Positions 36,989-48,002 of a stretch of DNA of 64,000 nt are shown here, piece after piece. Origin of the DNA: Oscheius dolichura. Taxonomy: Eukaryota > Nematoda > Chromadorea > Rhabditida > Rhabditidae. Numbering within the stretch: the first letter of the stretch is position 1; every line of letters begins with the position of its first letter. Location: contig OW051493.1 of NCBI GenBank assembly GCA_932521035.1, positions 7,998,001-8,062,000 of the forward strand, written 5' to 3'. The notes beneath the pieces are model-generated. The model was not told where the DNA came from. It made no database searches and saw nothing but the letters and a program-made list of their open reading frames with translations. The translations under genes and the position numbers were made by a program.

Positions 36989-39900
36989 ATGTTGCCAGTC
37001 GATCAATCAGAAATGAAAGAGGAGCCCCAAATGAAGAGACAGAATAAGAAAATAGAGAAATTGAAAGAGATTTTCTGGCATCGGAATACCTTTTTCCTGA
37101 CTGGTTCTCTTACAGCCGCATTGGGAATGATCACCACCTTCAATGTTTACTATCTAAAGGTTTGCTCGTTTATTTTTTTATCAGGGGGTTCTCTTCTCTC
37201 TCTCCCTTCCATTCTTTTTGGCCTCATTTTCTTGGCTCGGCCCTCGATAGTTCGATCCCCTGCACCCGTAAAGTCTCGGCAGGAGGAGCATCTTTATTTG
37301 AAACTGTTACAGAGCTATGACGCCTTTATAGTTTTGTCTTGCCGAGATTATATGGGTGCAGGAAATCGGACAATCGAACGCCGAGCCATGTAATCCCAGT
37401 TGAACCATTTTTACAATACTACTCCTTTTCTTCGCTTTGGGAGTCCTGACCTTCTGGAAGGGTAGATATTATGTGAACATGGGCTCCTGCGACGAAAGTG
37501 TCATTAGAAAGTCAAGAGAGAGCTGATTACCATCTGAAAACGTTGCAAAAAGTTGCACTTTTCCAACTGGAACGACCTTGTAGTACGTTGTAGCTCCTAT
37601 ATGTTCACCACCATTAATAACTGCCACAATCTGGCCGTGTTCTCTATTTAAAAACCACCTTCCCCTCCTCTGCCTATGTCCTAATCGTCCCCCTGCCTAT
37701 CTGATAACGACTTGAATATTTGTTATAATGCCCACCGCAGTGAAAGACACCCTCTTTTTGGCTGTCAGTCTAACCGGAGCAATAAGTGTTCTCGGCGTTT
37801 ATCATTTATATTATTTAAAGGTATGTTTAACCATAAAAATCCATAAAAAGCCACAGTTAGACAGTTTACAGTCTTTTTTCTTCAAAATAAAACAGTATTT
37901 CAGGTATTTTTGGATAAATACCACCTTCCCGCTTCATATGTAAGCATTGTACAGACGGCATTTTTAATATGGAACGCTATAAATGATCCCATGATGGGGT
38001 ATGTTCAGGTATTTTTCTGTTTTCTTATCACCGGGGCGGGAAGCAGGTCCTAAAGTGGAACAAACCACAAATCTGAGCATTTCTCTCGAAAAATGACCAT
38101 GCCTTCTGAAAATATGTAAATCTCGAATTTCTGGCCAGTTTATCAGCTAAATCAGGAAACTTTGTATTAGGAAAACTTCTAGGATCTCGGATGTTGCGGT
38201 ATGAAATGGATAATGGATCGGAGGAAAGTCATCCTCTACATGGGGCCCGTCTTCGCGGCGACCTTTCTCCTATTTTGGTTTCCCTGGTCAACGTGAGTCC
38301 CTTTACCTCATTTAAATTTCCTCTCAAATTTAGAACAATTCCCCTAGTAACAGCTGCCCAGCTTCTTGTTTCCCTATTTGTGTATGACACCCTCTTAACG
38401 CTGGTATTATCAGCTTATTGTGGCCTGTGTGTGGAAGTTGCTACAACGCATACTGATCGAGTGAGGGTCACCATCTTTGGAGAACTTTTTGGTCTTATCG
38501 GTAAGCAATGACATTTTGGGAGAGGGAAGCAAACACCGGTAGATATATTCGTTTGTTGGAAAAGGAGAAATCTCAACAAAAAGTGTTATTTGTGTTTACA
38601 AGGAGAGTACAAAAAGGGAACAATGTTTGGGACTGGAAGAAATCTACAAAAGGGGTACAATATCACAAATAATGGCTGTTTTCAACTTTTTTTTCTTCCC
38701 TGCCGGCTTATTTGTGGTATTGTTCCCCTTTTGTAGATTCCTCTCCATTTCCCAATATTGTTCCCTTTTTGTACCCTCCTTGTAAACACAAATAACACTT
38801 TTTGTTGAGATTTCTCCTTTTCCAACAAACGAATTGTTGACTTTTTGTTGACATTCGTCTAGAATGTCCATAATTTTGCCGCTATACAAAAAAAGAGATA
38901 CCTTACCCTAAAGAAAAAAAAGCGAAACCGGTCAGAAACAACTTTTTTCTACTTGAAATTGCATTTAATTGTTTTTTTTTCAAAAATTGGGGTTCTTCAG
39001 AAGAAAAAAGAGTTATACGCACAAACGTCATTACGTAACTTAGCCTTTCACAGGGGTAAACACAAATAACGCGCAGCGCTTCGCCCTGCGCGCGAAAAAG
39101 CCGACACAACAATTTCTTCAAGTAGCTCGTGGTCTGGAAGGGAACGGGAAACAGCGGGGCGTTGAACCTGTGCGTCGGGCGTTTGTGCCGGTATCTCGGT
39201 CATTTTTTGGTCGATTTCAAAAATTCAAAGACCTAGTTGGAGAGCACGTCAAGCCGATTCTAACGAATTCAGTCCCAGGTCAATCACCTCGACAAAAAAG
39301 CCTGTAGCCCCACAAACCTTGACAGAGGATATGCTACGTAACGCGGTGCGCGCCCGGGCGTTTGCCCGTGGCTAACAGGCGCCAGGTCAATTCTATTTAG
39401 CATCACTGGTGAAATACAGTATTCTTTTTCTCATAAAAGACTATTAGCCTTTTTAGGCGGCTGTCTAATCCTCCCAGTCGAGCCCTTCACCCACAACCTC
39501 GACAACTTCGGTCGATTTCAAATCTACTGTATTATCATAGCCATATTGGCTGCAATTTGTTTCGTAGTCGGAGCGAAGCTGATTTCTCATGACAAACCCG
39601 ACCGAGGAGAGGCTGAACGAATGCAGGTAACCCCACTCAAGAAAGAAAAACACGTTAAAGCCTCTTCCAGCACGCAGAAGAACTGCCAGGAACATGGAAA
39701 AGTGTCTGGACCATTTCATTTCAAGTTATGAAAGAGCCGAGGTTTATCTGTCTCGTGGGAGGGCAATTCTTCAAATTGATGAGGTTTTCCACCATTTTGA
39801 TACAGAAAAAAAGCTTTGCTTCCTTGTAGATCCATTGGTAACGGGCAGTTTCTCCTCATTTTCGTGGAAGGACTCTTGGTTTCCAGTGGATACATGGAGA

Positions 39901-40723
39901 AGGGTAGCCACATGTTGGGAGTTTACTACGTGGTGGTCAGATCAGCAGGGAGCGTACGTTTTCCTCCTTATTTTATAAAAAAACGAGTATTTCAGATCCT
40001 GTTCTTGTTATTGTGGTATCCAGTGAATAAATTGGGCTGTCATAATATTCTCCACTTCATTAATGGGTGCTCTTTGGCCAATGCTGTAATTATGCTCATT
40101 TTGGGGAGGTACAGCTATACCTGGCTGGCAGTATTCATCTTTATCGAGAAGTACGGTATTTTTTTCATTTGGTACAGCCATTCTTGGGTTAATATTCGGG
40201 TCAGGACACCGTCAAACGTCACAAATTCCCTAAACATCTCGTTGACCTCTTCCTCTTGTCATTTCTGTAACAACCCATTTACAGTATGTTCTCCCTCTGT
40301 GGTGAGCATGGCTACTACATAATAATTGCCGGAGACGTCATTGACTCGGACAAGAGGAACCATGACCGTCCGTCTCCTCTCTCTACCATTATTTTCACCC
40401 TCAAAGCTCTCTTCACCAAGCCCGCGGAATCCCTAGCTCCCATAATTATCCTTTCTCTCTTACAATCGGGAAATTATACTCAACTCAAGGAACCTTGTTA
40501 CGGTAGCTCGGATGTAACCACAACTATGAGGTAAGGTGTTAGTCTTTTTGACTGAAAGTAGAGTTTCAGCAGTTCTTTGAATTGTGACCACATGTTCGAT
40601 GGGATGTTCCGTATTTTGGTCCTTTTCCCGGCTGTATGCGCCATAGGCGAGGCTATTTTTGTGGGAATTGATCAATTTTTAAAGATCAGAGAAACAAAAA
40701 GTCTCAAGGAGGAAATTGAATAA
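36989..40723 (+). CDS. TMEM180/MFSD13A-like major-facilitator membrane protein
   Basis: Eleven coding exons, all phase-checked, give about 487 residues from ATG 37728: 37728-37820, 37904-38008, 38183-38292, 38334-38500, 39457-39626, 39671-39783, 39830-39953, 39996-40155, 40178-40199, 40285-40530 and 40570-40723. The motif AFLIWNAINDPMMGYVQ and the later YDTLLTL, FVEGLL, GDVIDSD and TKPAESLAP segments, each next to membrane helices, match the MFSD13A/TMEM180 branch of the MFS fold. The substrate of that family is not established. An alternative first exon, 36989-37159 (or from 36911), ends in the same YYLK at the same phase and could splice to 37904, implying two promoters. One 22-nt microexon (40178-40199) is required. 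The intron at 38501-39456 holds a 285-bp palindrome, and a hairpin MITE sits between the two first exons. Family assignment is good; function is unknown. Confidence 0.8.
37234..37387. mobile_element. Hairpin MITE (CACCCGTAAA family), full copy
   Basis: GGCTCGG begins the left end, which continues CGATAGTTCGATCCCCTGCA and CCCGTAAAGTCTCGGCA. The right end carries the complementary TGCCGAGA and GGGTGCAGG, closing with CCGAGCC. Arms are about 46 bp with scattered mismatches. It lies between the two alternative first exons of the MFS gene. No clear target duplication was seen. Confidence 0.8.
38549..38833. repeat. Large palindrome (fold-back element) in an MFS-gene intron
   Basis: The left arm (from TTCGTTTGTTGGAAAAGGAG) is complementary to the right arm (ending CTCCTTTTCCAACAAACGAA). 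Each arm is about 125 bp around a spacer of about 35 bp. It would form a long RNA hairpin in the pre-mRNA of the enclosing gene. No coding capacity and no obvious target duplication. Confidence 0.8.
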
Positions 40724-40781
40724 AAAAACCTAGTAATTAATAAATTATGATTCAAGCCAGTGTTTACAACTATGTGGACAC

Positions 40782-40936
40782 GGCTCGGTACACGATAGTC
40801 CGATCCGCTGCACCCGTAAAGTCTCGTCAAGACAAAGGTATAAAGGCCCCACAGTTTTGTAACAGTTTTAAATAAAGATGAGTCTACTGCCGATATTTTT
40901 GGGGGTGCAGGGGATCGCAATGTCGAGGACCGAGCC
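40782..40936. mobile_element. Hairpin MITE (CACCCGTAAA family), full copy
   Basis: Same plan as the copy at 37.2 kb. GGCTCGG at the left end is followed by CTGCACCCGTAAAGTCTCG. The right end carries GGGGGTGCAGGGGATCG and ends CCGAGCC. It lies 59 bp after the MFS stop codon. Confidence 0.8.
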
Positions 40937-41046
40937 AATGGAAACTAGGGGATAGAATGAACGCAAATGATTTGAGATTTTCTGTTAGCGACGAAAGAAA
41001 GGGCAATAAAATTGTTTCCCAGCCTTGCGCCTTCCCATTTTCCGTC

Positions 41047-41052
41047 TATAAA
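41047..41052 (+). promoter_or_regulatory. TATA box of the Kunitz-domain gene
   Basis: TATAAA 39 bp upstream of the ATG at 41091. The spacing suits a short untranslated leader. Confidence 0.55.
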
Positions 41053-41090
41053 GCCCCCGTTTTCCATCAGCTTCTTCTATTCAATACAAA

Positions 41091-41456
41091 ATGTCGAAGG
41101 CTCTCTATCTCGCTTTTCTCTTCTGCCTCATTGGTGGGTTATTCAATACTGAAGTTCTTTGTAAATAGAGGAAGTCTTCCAGGTGTCGTAGCTGGATTTG
41201 ATGACAGAGAGTGTGTAGAATACCGATTGAATCGGGATCATGCAAAGCGAAGAACGCCGTTTGAGGCTATGATCTGAAGAATTTTGAATGCATCCAGTTC
41301 AATTATGGTGGCTGTGGCGGAAATGACAACCGATTTGCTTCGCGGCGGGACTGTCAAAAACGATGTGAATGGCATGTCGAAGAGGAAGATGCTGACGCTA
41401 TGAGAGCAATCGCATTTGGCAAATTTAACACAGAGAAAGAAAACGGTGGCCGTTAA
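41091..41456 (+). CDS. Secreted single Kunitz-domain (BPTI-like) protein, frame-interrupted
   Basis: Kunitz domains are small disulfide-bonded folds that typically block serine proteases in the extracellular space. Exon 41091-41133 encodes a signal peptide (MSKALYLAFLFC). Exon 41183-41456 begins FDDRECVEYRLNRDHAK and later has the defining YDLKNFECIQFNYGGCGGN, then RDCQKRC. The downstream half is one base out of frame relative to the start; a missing G in the GAGG run at about 41263-41266 would restore it. The tail is acidic and ends ENGGR. AATAAA follows at 41466. As written the frame stops at 41276. The break is either an assembly error or a recent lesion, because everything else (TATA, signal, Cys pattern, poly(A)) is intact. 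The protease-trypsin-like gene at 49-50 kb is not adjacent enough to infer a partnership. Confidence 0.8.
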
Positions 41457-41465
41457 TCTGCTAGA

Positions 41466-41471
41466 AATAAA
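41466..41471 (+). other. Poly(A) signal AATAAA for the Kunitz gene
   Basis: AATAAA 10 nt after the stop codon. Confidence 0.65.
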
Positions 41472-42644
41472 TTCTGGTGCAATTTCTTCTAATTTTATTA
41501 CTGTACAGAAATGTGTTCCGCTTTGACAGGAACCAGAGATAAAAACTCGCGATACAGAAGAAATCGTGAACTGTGATCCTGTAACAGATAATAGAGGCGG
41601 GTTCTTCTTCTAAAACTCGGATAGATCTCTGGTGCTAATCTTCGATGGGAATTCATTGTGGATACAGGGATCAAAGGGAAATGAGGATTTAGTTCTCCTA
41701 GAGGGTTGAAATGTGCTTGTTTTTATAGAAGACCATGTTTTCAAGCCATTTTAACACGTAAAGATGGAAAGACGAGGGCGAACGTTGCGTTGTTCTGTTT
41801 ACTTAATTCCCTGTTTGTGGTATTCCAATCTTGATCCAAATAAGCCCCTTCTGTGCTGCTCGATCTCCGCACAAAACACAAATACAGTCCAAGAAATCGT
41901 TGACCAGATAAATATTGCTCCCCGGGTTGCCCCCTTTCCCAGTCTAATCAGTCCATCCATCTTCCACCCCCTCATTTATATTCCCATTCCCAGAGATAAA
42001 TTCCATTAAAATCGATGTCTATCCATGTGATATCTGGTCGTCTTCTCTCCTCCTTTCCCTTTTTAGAAATACACAGAGAGATTGCTTCCCCCTCTCGAGA
42101 TTCTAATTCAAGCATCCTCCAGGGTAAATGGGATGTCGACGATATGTTTAGCAGTCATCCTCATCTTCTTCGCCTAATTGAAATGCCACTTTCAGGCTCT
42201 TTAGCCGGCTGGGGGAATACGGTAGTTCATTTTGCATTAGAGCCCGGGCAGACGGCTCTGGCCCCATTTAGCGCTCCCTTTCCTTTTCCTTCATTTTATT
42301 GGCCACTCCTGATTAAAGCGCCTCTGCGTGATGTTTACAAACTTGTAATTTGTTAAGATTAGTCGTAAAATAAGCAAATTTTCTCCGCGATTCGATCCTT
42401 TAAGATCTCAGGTGCAAGTAGACGGCGTGGGTAAAATGATTTCATATCTTCTGACGCATCCTCTCCCACCACTTTACTTTAAACATCTGATTCAATCTGA
42501 TGACTTTTCCTGAAAAGTAACACAGCGCTTTCTCTCCCCTTTCGAAAGTAAAAAGACCATTCATTCGACTCACGCGGTATTGCCGTCTTTTCCCCTTCAC
42601 GGCTTCCCGCCACTCGGCGGATAACCACCTAATTAATATTAAAA
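41472..42644. other. Spacer with no recognised gene
   Basis: About 1.2 kb between the Kunitz gene and the proposed first exon of the decarboxylase. The plus-strand frames at 41,764 and 42,015 lack domains and clear exon borders. It probably includes the decarboxylase promoter. Confidence 0.45.
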
Positions 42645-45600
42645 ATGGTCTGGTTCTGTTTTATAGATCCTGTTCTCCTTATAGGTAAGTCGTTACATCA
42701 GCTTTTATTTCGATCTATCCTCTTCTTTTTTACAACTCTTATCTCTTTATCTCCCACGGGGAAGCCCCGGGGCGCCGCGGCTACATAGACAAATAGATTT
42801 CGTGGAAGGTCAAAGGGGAGGACTTTATTGCTATTGATAGACAAGATAACAAAAACGAAATTGTTGTTCTCTGAAACTCATGGAAAGTCCCACGCTTCAC
42901 AACAGAAAATACCCCGATGTTCAGCTCTCTCAAAAGGTTTGGCCGCATCCAAACGGGGTAGACCCAGTTTCCATGGTTAGCGATTAACATTAGTCTTCAT
43001 CACAGGACCCATTTGATTATTTTTACAGTAGCTTTTAGCTAAAATGGAAATGATTAAAGATCCACATGCCAAATCCTCAAATTCCCTGAAATTTCCACTA
43101 AAAATAGACTATGGAGTCAATGTTGGGTACTGTAGAAGCCTAAACAAGGTTTTCAGCCGCACCCTCACCATAAAATTTATAAATCATTAACACCTTTTTG
43201 GATAGATTTTATTGTCCTGTGTGAAAACTGGCTGTTGTTGAGTTGCCAGCCCACGTTCTTTGGAGTAGTATACCAAAAAAAACTGAATAGAACCCCCAGC
43301 AAGAGATGCCACGAATTGGCTCGAGAACAGTCTAAAAGGGCTGCTTTTCCAAATGAGGCTCCTTTTGTTAGTATAAAACTGTTCCCAATTGTGCCAAGCG
43401 CACTTTGGACCCCGGCCCCCAAAGAGGCTGATCTTGTTGACCAGTCAACATACTCTTTGAATACATTGCCTATCAACCTCAGATCATTTTTCCCAGTTCA
43501 CCATCATTTTTTAAAAGCAACAATCTTTTAGCTGGACGAATGGTTTATGGTCTCTCGAACGCTCTGAAGAATCTTAACAGTTATTGTCAAGAAACCGGCA
43601 GCCGTATTCGCGACTCGTTCAGTCCTTCCCGTGGGTTCAGTAGCCAGAATTCTGTAGTTACTAGGGACACAGAATTAGCTGACGGAATGCCAGTTATGTT
43701 TTCTTATTTTTCCTTCCACTTTTCCTATTTCTAACCACAAAAACATCCAAAAAATATCGAGAATTTCAGGCAGAGTAGAGCCAAACGAGACGCCGCAGTC
43801 TTCTTCTGATCAGTCAGCTGTTCCTTCGCCGCCAGAGATGAATCACGATTTTCCCGTTGAGGATCCACTTCCCGAAGGTTCTAGAGGTAGTTTTCTACTT
43901 CATGTTCTACCAAGTTGACTAAAAAATAGACCCACACGCCCTTTTCCCAGTTCCTTTCCAAAAAAAATAGCCGTTTTCCCAAGGACAGCGCTCTTTTTCG
44001 GCGCGGCACCCGTAAAATCTTGGCAGTTGCTTGCTATAGGTTATCGACGCTTACAATAGTCCTTGAGTGTTTAATTTTGGATAAAAATAACCCCAAAGTC
44101 CCATAAAAAAGCTTTAGGAATGTCCCGAACCCAGTTTCGCCGCTATGGAAAGGAAACCGTGGACTATATTGCCGATTATATGGAGACTATCCACAAGCGA
44201 CGCGTCGTCCCAGCAATTGAACCCGGATATTTAAAGGTTCCATCCATTTTATCGCTCAAAAACGAAAAAATTAAGGATCTCATCCCGTCAGAAGCCCCGT
44301 CCAAAGCAGAGACATGGGAATCTGTAATAGACGACTTCGAAAAGCTTATAATGCCGGGCGTTACCCACTGGCAGCATCCTCGTTTTCATGCCTATTTCCC
44401 AGCCGGGAATTCGTTTCCCTCCATTTTGGCTGACATGCTCAGTGATGCGCTGGGATGCGTTGGATTTAGCTGGGCCGCCTGCCCCGCGATGACCGAGCTG
44501 GAATTGATCATGCTCGATTGGTTCGGAAAGATGATTGGCCTGCCTCCGGAGTTTCTTCCCCTAACTGAAGGAGGTCGCGGTGGAGGAGTTATCCAGGTTC
44601 GGATCCTGGCAAGAATACTAATTTCGGAATTTTTGAGAGTTCCGCTTCTGAATGTAACTTCGTCTCTCTCTTGGCCGCTCGTTTTGAAGTGATGAAAGAA
44701 CTCCGACAGAGATTCCCCTTCGTGGAGGAGGGCCTGCTCCTCTCAAAATTAATTGCCTACTGCTCAAAGGAGGCCCATTCCTCCGTAGAGAAGGCCTGTA
44801 TGATCGGAATGGTGAAGTTACGAATTCTCGAGACTGATAGCAAGTTCCGGCTACGAGGAGAAACTCTGAGAAATGCTATCCAGGTTGGACTCATGGTACT
44901 GTAATTAATTCTGTTCCAGGAAGACAGAAACCTGGGGCTAATCCCGTTCTTCGTGTCTACCACCCTGGGTACTACTTCTTGCTGTTCTTTTGACGTTCTC
45001 TCCGAAATTGGCCCTGTCTGTCAAGAGAGCGAGTCTGTTTTCCCTGTAAGACCCGTAAATTAAAGGGGCTTAGACTCTGGCTCCATGTGGATGCTGCCTA
45101 CGCCGGTTCGGCTATGATCTGCCCAGAATTTCGGCATCTAATGAATGGCATCGAATACGCCATGTCCTTTAACACCAATCCCAATAAATTCATGCTGATC
45201 AACTTTGACTGCAGCACCATGTGGTCAGTTCCCCCTTTTCCCCAGAAGTAACCATTTTTAGGGTACGTGACCGGTTCAAATTGACCCAGGCCCTGGTTGT
45301 GGATCCTCTCTATCTTCAACACAGCTGGATGGGTGAGTTCTTCTTTCTCTAATCGTAAAATTGTCCTAAAATTAAGATAAATCCATCGATTACCGTCACT
45401 GGGGCATCCCGTTGAGCCGCCGGTTCCGTTCTCTCAAATTGTGGTTTGTGATAAGAATGTACGGAGTGGAGGGACTGCAAAAGTACATTCGGGAGCATGT
45501 TCGCCTGGCCAAGAAGATGGAAGGTCTAATCCGAGCGGATCCCGTCTTTGAAATTGTTGGAGACGTTCTAATGGGGCTGGTTTGCTTCAGAATGAAGGTT

Positions 45601-46106
45601 AGCCGAATTTCTTGACTGAAAAATCACTTTTAGGGAAACGACGAGCGGAACCAGCTACTGCTGACGCGTTTAAACGGCTCCGGTCGGATTCACATGGTCC
45701 CGGCGTCGCTAAATGACCGTTTCGTAATCCGTTTCTGTGTTTGTGCTGAGAATGCCACCGACCGGGACATTCAAACCGCCTACGACATCATCGCCCAGGC
45801 GGCTAATCACATCCTTCGTCAGTTTGGACAAGAGGGGCGAACTTATCGGAGGTTTTAGATGAAACAGCCACTGAGACACTTGTCGAGGATGAAGAAGCCG
45901 AACAGCTGGAAGAGCAGTCCTACCTCGAGGGAAATGACTTCCTGAGAAAGGTTAGATCTTTAAAAATCTATAAAAATGAAATATAGAGCTCCCTGGACCA
46001 TGTGGGCGGCCCAATTCTGGAAAAACAGCTCTCGAAGGAGGAACTCCTCGCCCAAAAACAGCACGAGTCTCTAGCTAAAAAGAGGTATTTAGAAGAATAC
46101 GCCTGA
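42645..46106 (+). CDS. tdc-1: Tyrosine decarboxylase, PLP-dependent (TDC-1-like)
   Basis: Group II amino-acid decarboxylases use pyridoxal phosphate. TDC makes tyramine, the precursor of octopamine, in neurons. Main exons are 44118-44596, 44638-44883, 44920-45032, 45074-45223, 45262-45332, 45377-45597, 45634-45950 and 45987-46106, all phase-checked. Catalytic landmarks are AHSSVEKA (PLP-stacking His), LWLHVDAAY (PLP Asp) and [12 protein letters not shown] (Schiff-base Lys). A Ser/Pro-rich N-terminal part (43540-43692, 43770-43886) and an acidic C-terminal tail ending LEEYA favour TDC over dopa decarboxylase. Exon 42645-42684 joins in phase as a possible start; otherwise ATG 43540. The 39-nt segment 44237-44275 is open but is probably an intron (GYLK joined to DLIPSEAP). 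Two frame problems remain. One is at the 43692/43770 junction. The other is one missing base in GGGG at 45834-45837, without which the tail is lost. The family is certain; TDC versus other decarboxylases is inferred. Confidence 0.85.
42780..43476 (-). other. Antisense open frames inside the first decarboxylase intron
   Basis: Two minus-strand frames (43177-43476 and 42781-42990) are open for 99 and 69 codons. They read like protein in places ([29 protein letters not shown]) but show no known domain and no clear pair of splice sites joining them. They could be a nested small gene or relic. Equally they may be chance. Confidence 0.25.
44005..44030. repeat. Single end of the CACCCGTAAA hairpin MITE
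   Basis: GGCACCCGTAAAATCTTGGC matches one arm of the MITE family. No matching second arm was seen within 200 bp. It lies in an intron of the decarboxylase. Confidence 0.5.
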
Positions 46107-46243
46107 ATATAATATCTATTCTTTTTTTCTTTCCTTCAGCAGCATGACAAACCCTTTTTGTTGTACAGAAGTGCCTTGCCTATGCCGTGCTTTGATCGCC
46201 TTGTGATGTGGCTGTGTTTGTTCCTTGTTGTGAATACATTTCA

Positions 46244-46249
46244 AATAAA
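46244..46249 (+). other. Poly(A) signal AATAAA for the decarboxylase gene
   Basis: AATAAA about 140 nt after the stop codon at 46106 and before the next gene's ATG. Confidence 0.6.
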
Positions 46250-46318
46250 AGACACTTCTTTCTTTCCCTTTAATATAAAATGAGTGTAAATATATTATCA
46301 AGGTCCTTCCTCGTGAGA

Positions 46319-47907
46319 ATGGTCTCCGATCCAAAGTGCTATAATCCGAAAATTGTTCGACATCTCAACATGGCTAATCACCGGAAGATGAGTCAAGACG
46401 TTTTCCGGGATCGGACACTCATGTGGGTTTGGTTTTCGCTTTCTAAACATGGGGGAGGGGGGAATAAACAGTTAAGACACGGTCATCGTAATTACTCGAG
46501 GAATGCAGTCCGGTGACGGATTTTAAAAGGGCTTCTAACCTACACTATCTGACTCAGTTTTTTGTGCTGATCACGAATACCATAATTAAAATTCATGAAA
46601 ATCCGATTTTGGCGCCCAAATTTCCCATTTGAAATCTTAGACTCGGAAAAATTAACTTTTTAATTTTTCATTGGACCACCATATTTTTATAGCTTATTCG
46701 TTTCGTCTCGGCAAGTTGAGTTTAGCGGCAAGAGATTTTTTTAGATTTGAGAGTATTTTAGTTTGCATAGCCCTAAATTCGATTTTTCGCACTGACGGCA
46801 TTGATAGTTGACAAGTGTTTCTAGGTCAAAAAACGTAGAGGAGTTCGAATCTGCAAAGAAAATAGGGGTCCGCTTCGACTCCTGCAGCCCCAAACCGCAA
46901 AATTCAAGAAAAAAGAGAGATTTTTTGCATAAAATCGCATGTTTCTCAACTAAAATACTCTCAAATCTAAAAAATTCTTTTGCCGCTAAACTCAACTCGC
47001 CGAGACAAAACGAATAAGCTATAAAAATATGGTGGTCCAATGAAAAATTAAAAAGTTAATTTTTCCGAGTCTAAGATTTCAAATGGGAAATTTAGGCGCC
47101 AAAATCGGATTTTCATGAATTTTCATTATGGTACCGGACTGCCCCCCGCGCAGTTGCTCGAATCTTACAGAGACTGCGTCTTAAATACAGGGGAAAATGG
47201 AGAGAACCATGGAAGGGGCAGTTGTTTTTTCCGTGCATTGCCCTCAAAGACATTTTGGCTAACAAATAGGGGAAACAGTATAAGGCCCCTTGAAAAACAT
47301 TTTCTGACCTTTGGCTTTTTGACTTTGCTATTCTCTAGTCTCTAGAAAGCTGCCAAAGAAGACCAAGATGCCCAATACAGGCACAGATTTCCTAAGAAAA
47401 TCTTCCGGGAGCGATCCACGTCTGGGAAGATCGTGTTCCTCGGGGCAGCCGCTAGCACCGGAAACTTTTTATGGGTCAGGAAGATTTGGTTCTTGTGGTT
47501 ATGAAGAGATGATCTGGGGTATAGGGGTTTTTAAAGCCTGGAGGTTTCAGAGGCTTGTTAAAAGAGCTTCACGCTTTTTTGTACCTCGTGGATTGGGACC
47601 AAAACTCACCGAGACCAGGCCATTGGCAGGAACCAACTGGCTGTGGGTCCTATAGGTCCTATGGGTCTGCAGCTAAAAGCTACATGGCCTAGTCGATTCG
47701 TTCCTTTTCAGGAAGACCATCTCCACCAGCCAGCGCCCTACTCGTCTCTCTCACAACTCTCCCGGTTCTAACAATTCCAGTAATTTTTCTATGTTGACCC
47801 CCAACTGATCCTATTTTTCAGTGACCAACAGCGTTTTCGCGTACGACGATGAAGAAGAGCGCGTCTGTATGGCTCTCTCCCAAACAGGAGTCCAAACTCC
47901 CATTTGA
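46319..47907 (+). CDS. Small basic/Ser-rich protein, unassigned
   Basis: Four exons join in phase (46319-46422, 47346-47474, 47712-47779, 47822-47907) and encode 128 residues. The N-terminus is MVSDPKCYNPKIVRHLNMAN and is basic. The middle is low-complexity and Ser/Pro-rich (SGSDPRLGRSCSSGQP; STSQRPTRLSHNSPG). The end is acidic then polar (FAYDDEEERVCMALSQTG). There is no signal peptide or membrane helix, so it is probably intracellular and largely disordered. An in-frame upstream ATG at 46280 would add 13 residues. It starts only 173 bp after the decarboxylase stop in the same orientation, so the two could share a transcript. The first intron (923 bp) contains the large palindrome at 46,505-47,142. 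I do not recognise the family; the exon structure is the main support. Confidence 0.55.
46505..47142. mobile_element. Long fold-back element with GCAGTCCGGT tips
   Basis: Tips GCAGTCCGGT (46505-46514) and ACCGGACTGC (47133-47142) are inverted. Inside, the left arm from about 46,579 to 46,770 is complementary to 46,940-47,132 with few mismatches (for example TTCATGAAAATCCGATTTTG against CAAAATCGGATTTTCATGAA). The left arm carries about 55 bp of extra sequence just inside its tip. No coding capacity. It sits in the first intron of the small gene at 46.3-47.9 kb. Confidence 0.8.
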
Positions 47908-47995
47908 ATTCGATAATTTCCCGTTATTTACAGTCATTTTTTCCCGATGTACAGAAAAATAGACGTAGTATTTTTATTTTTCTCGTATTTTCCGC

Positions 47996-48001
47996 TTTAT
48001 T
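47996..48001 (-). other. Poly(A) signal AATAAA, almost touching a stop codon
   Basis: On the minus strand AATAAA begins 1 nt after the TAG stop of the gene at 48003. The 3' UTR would therefore be only about 20-30 nt long. Confidence 0.6.
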
Positions 48002-48002
48002 T

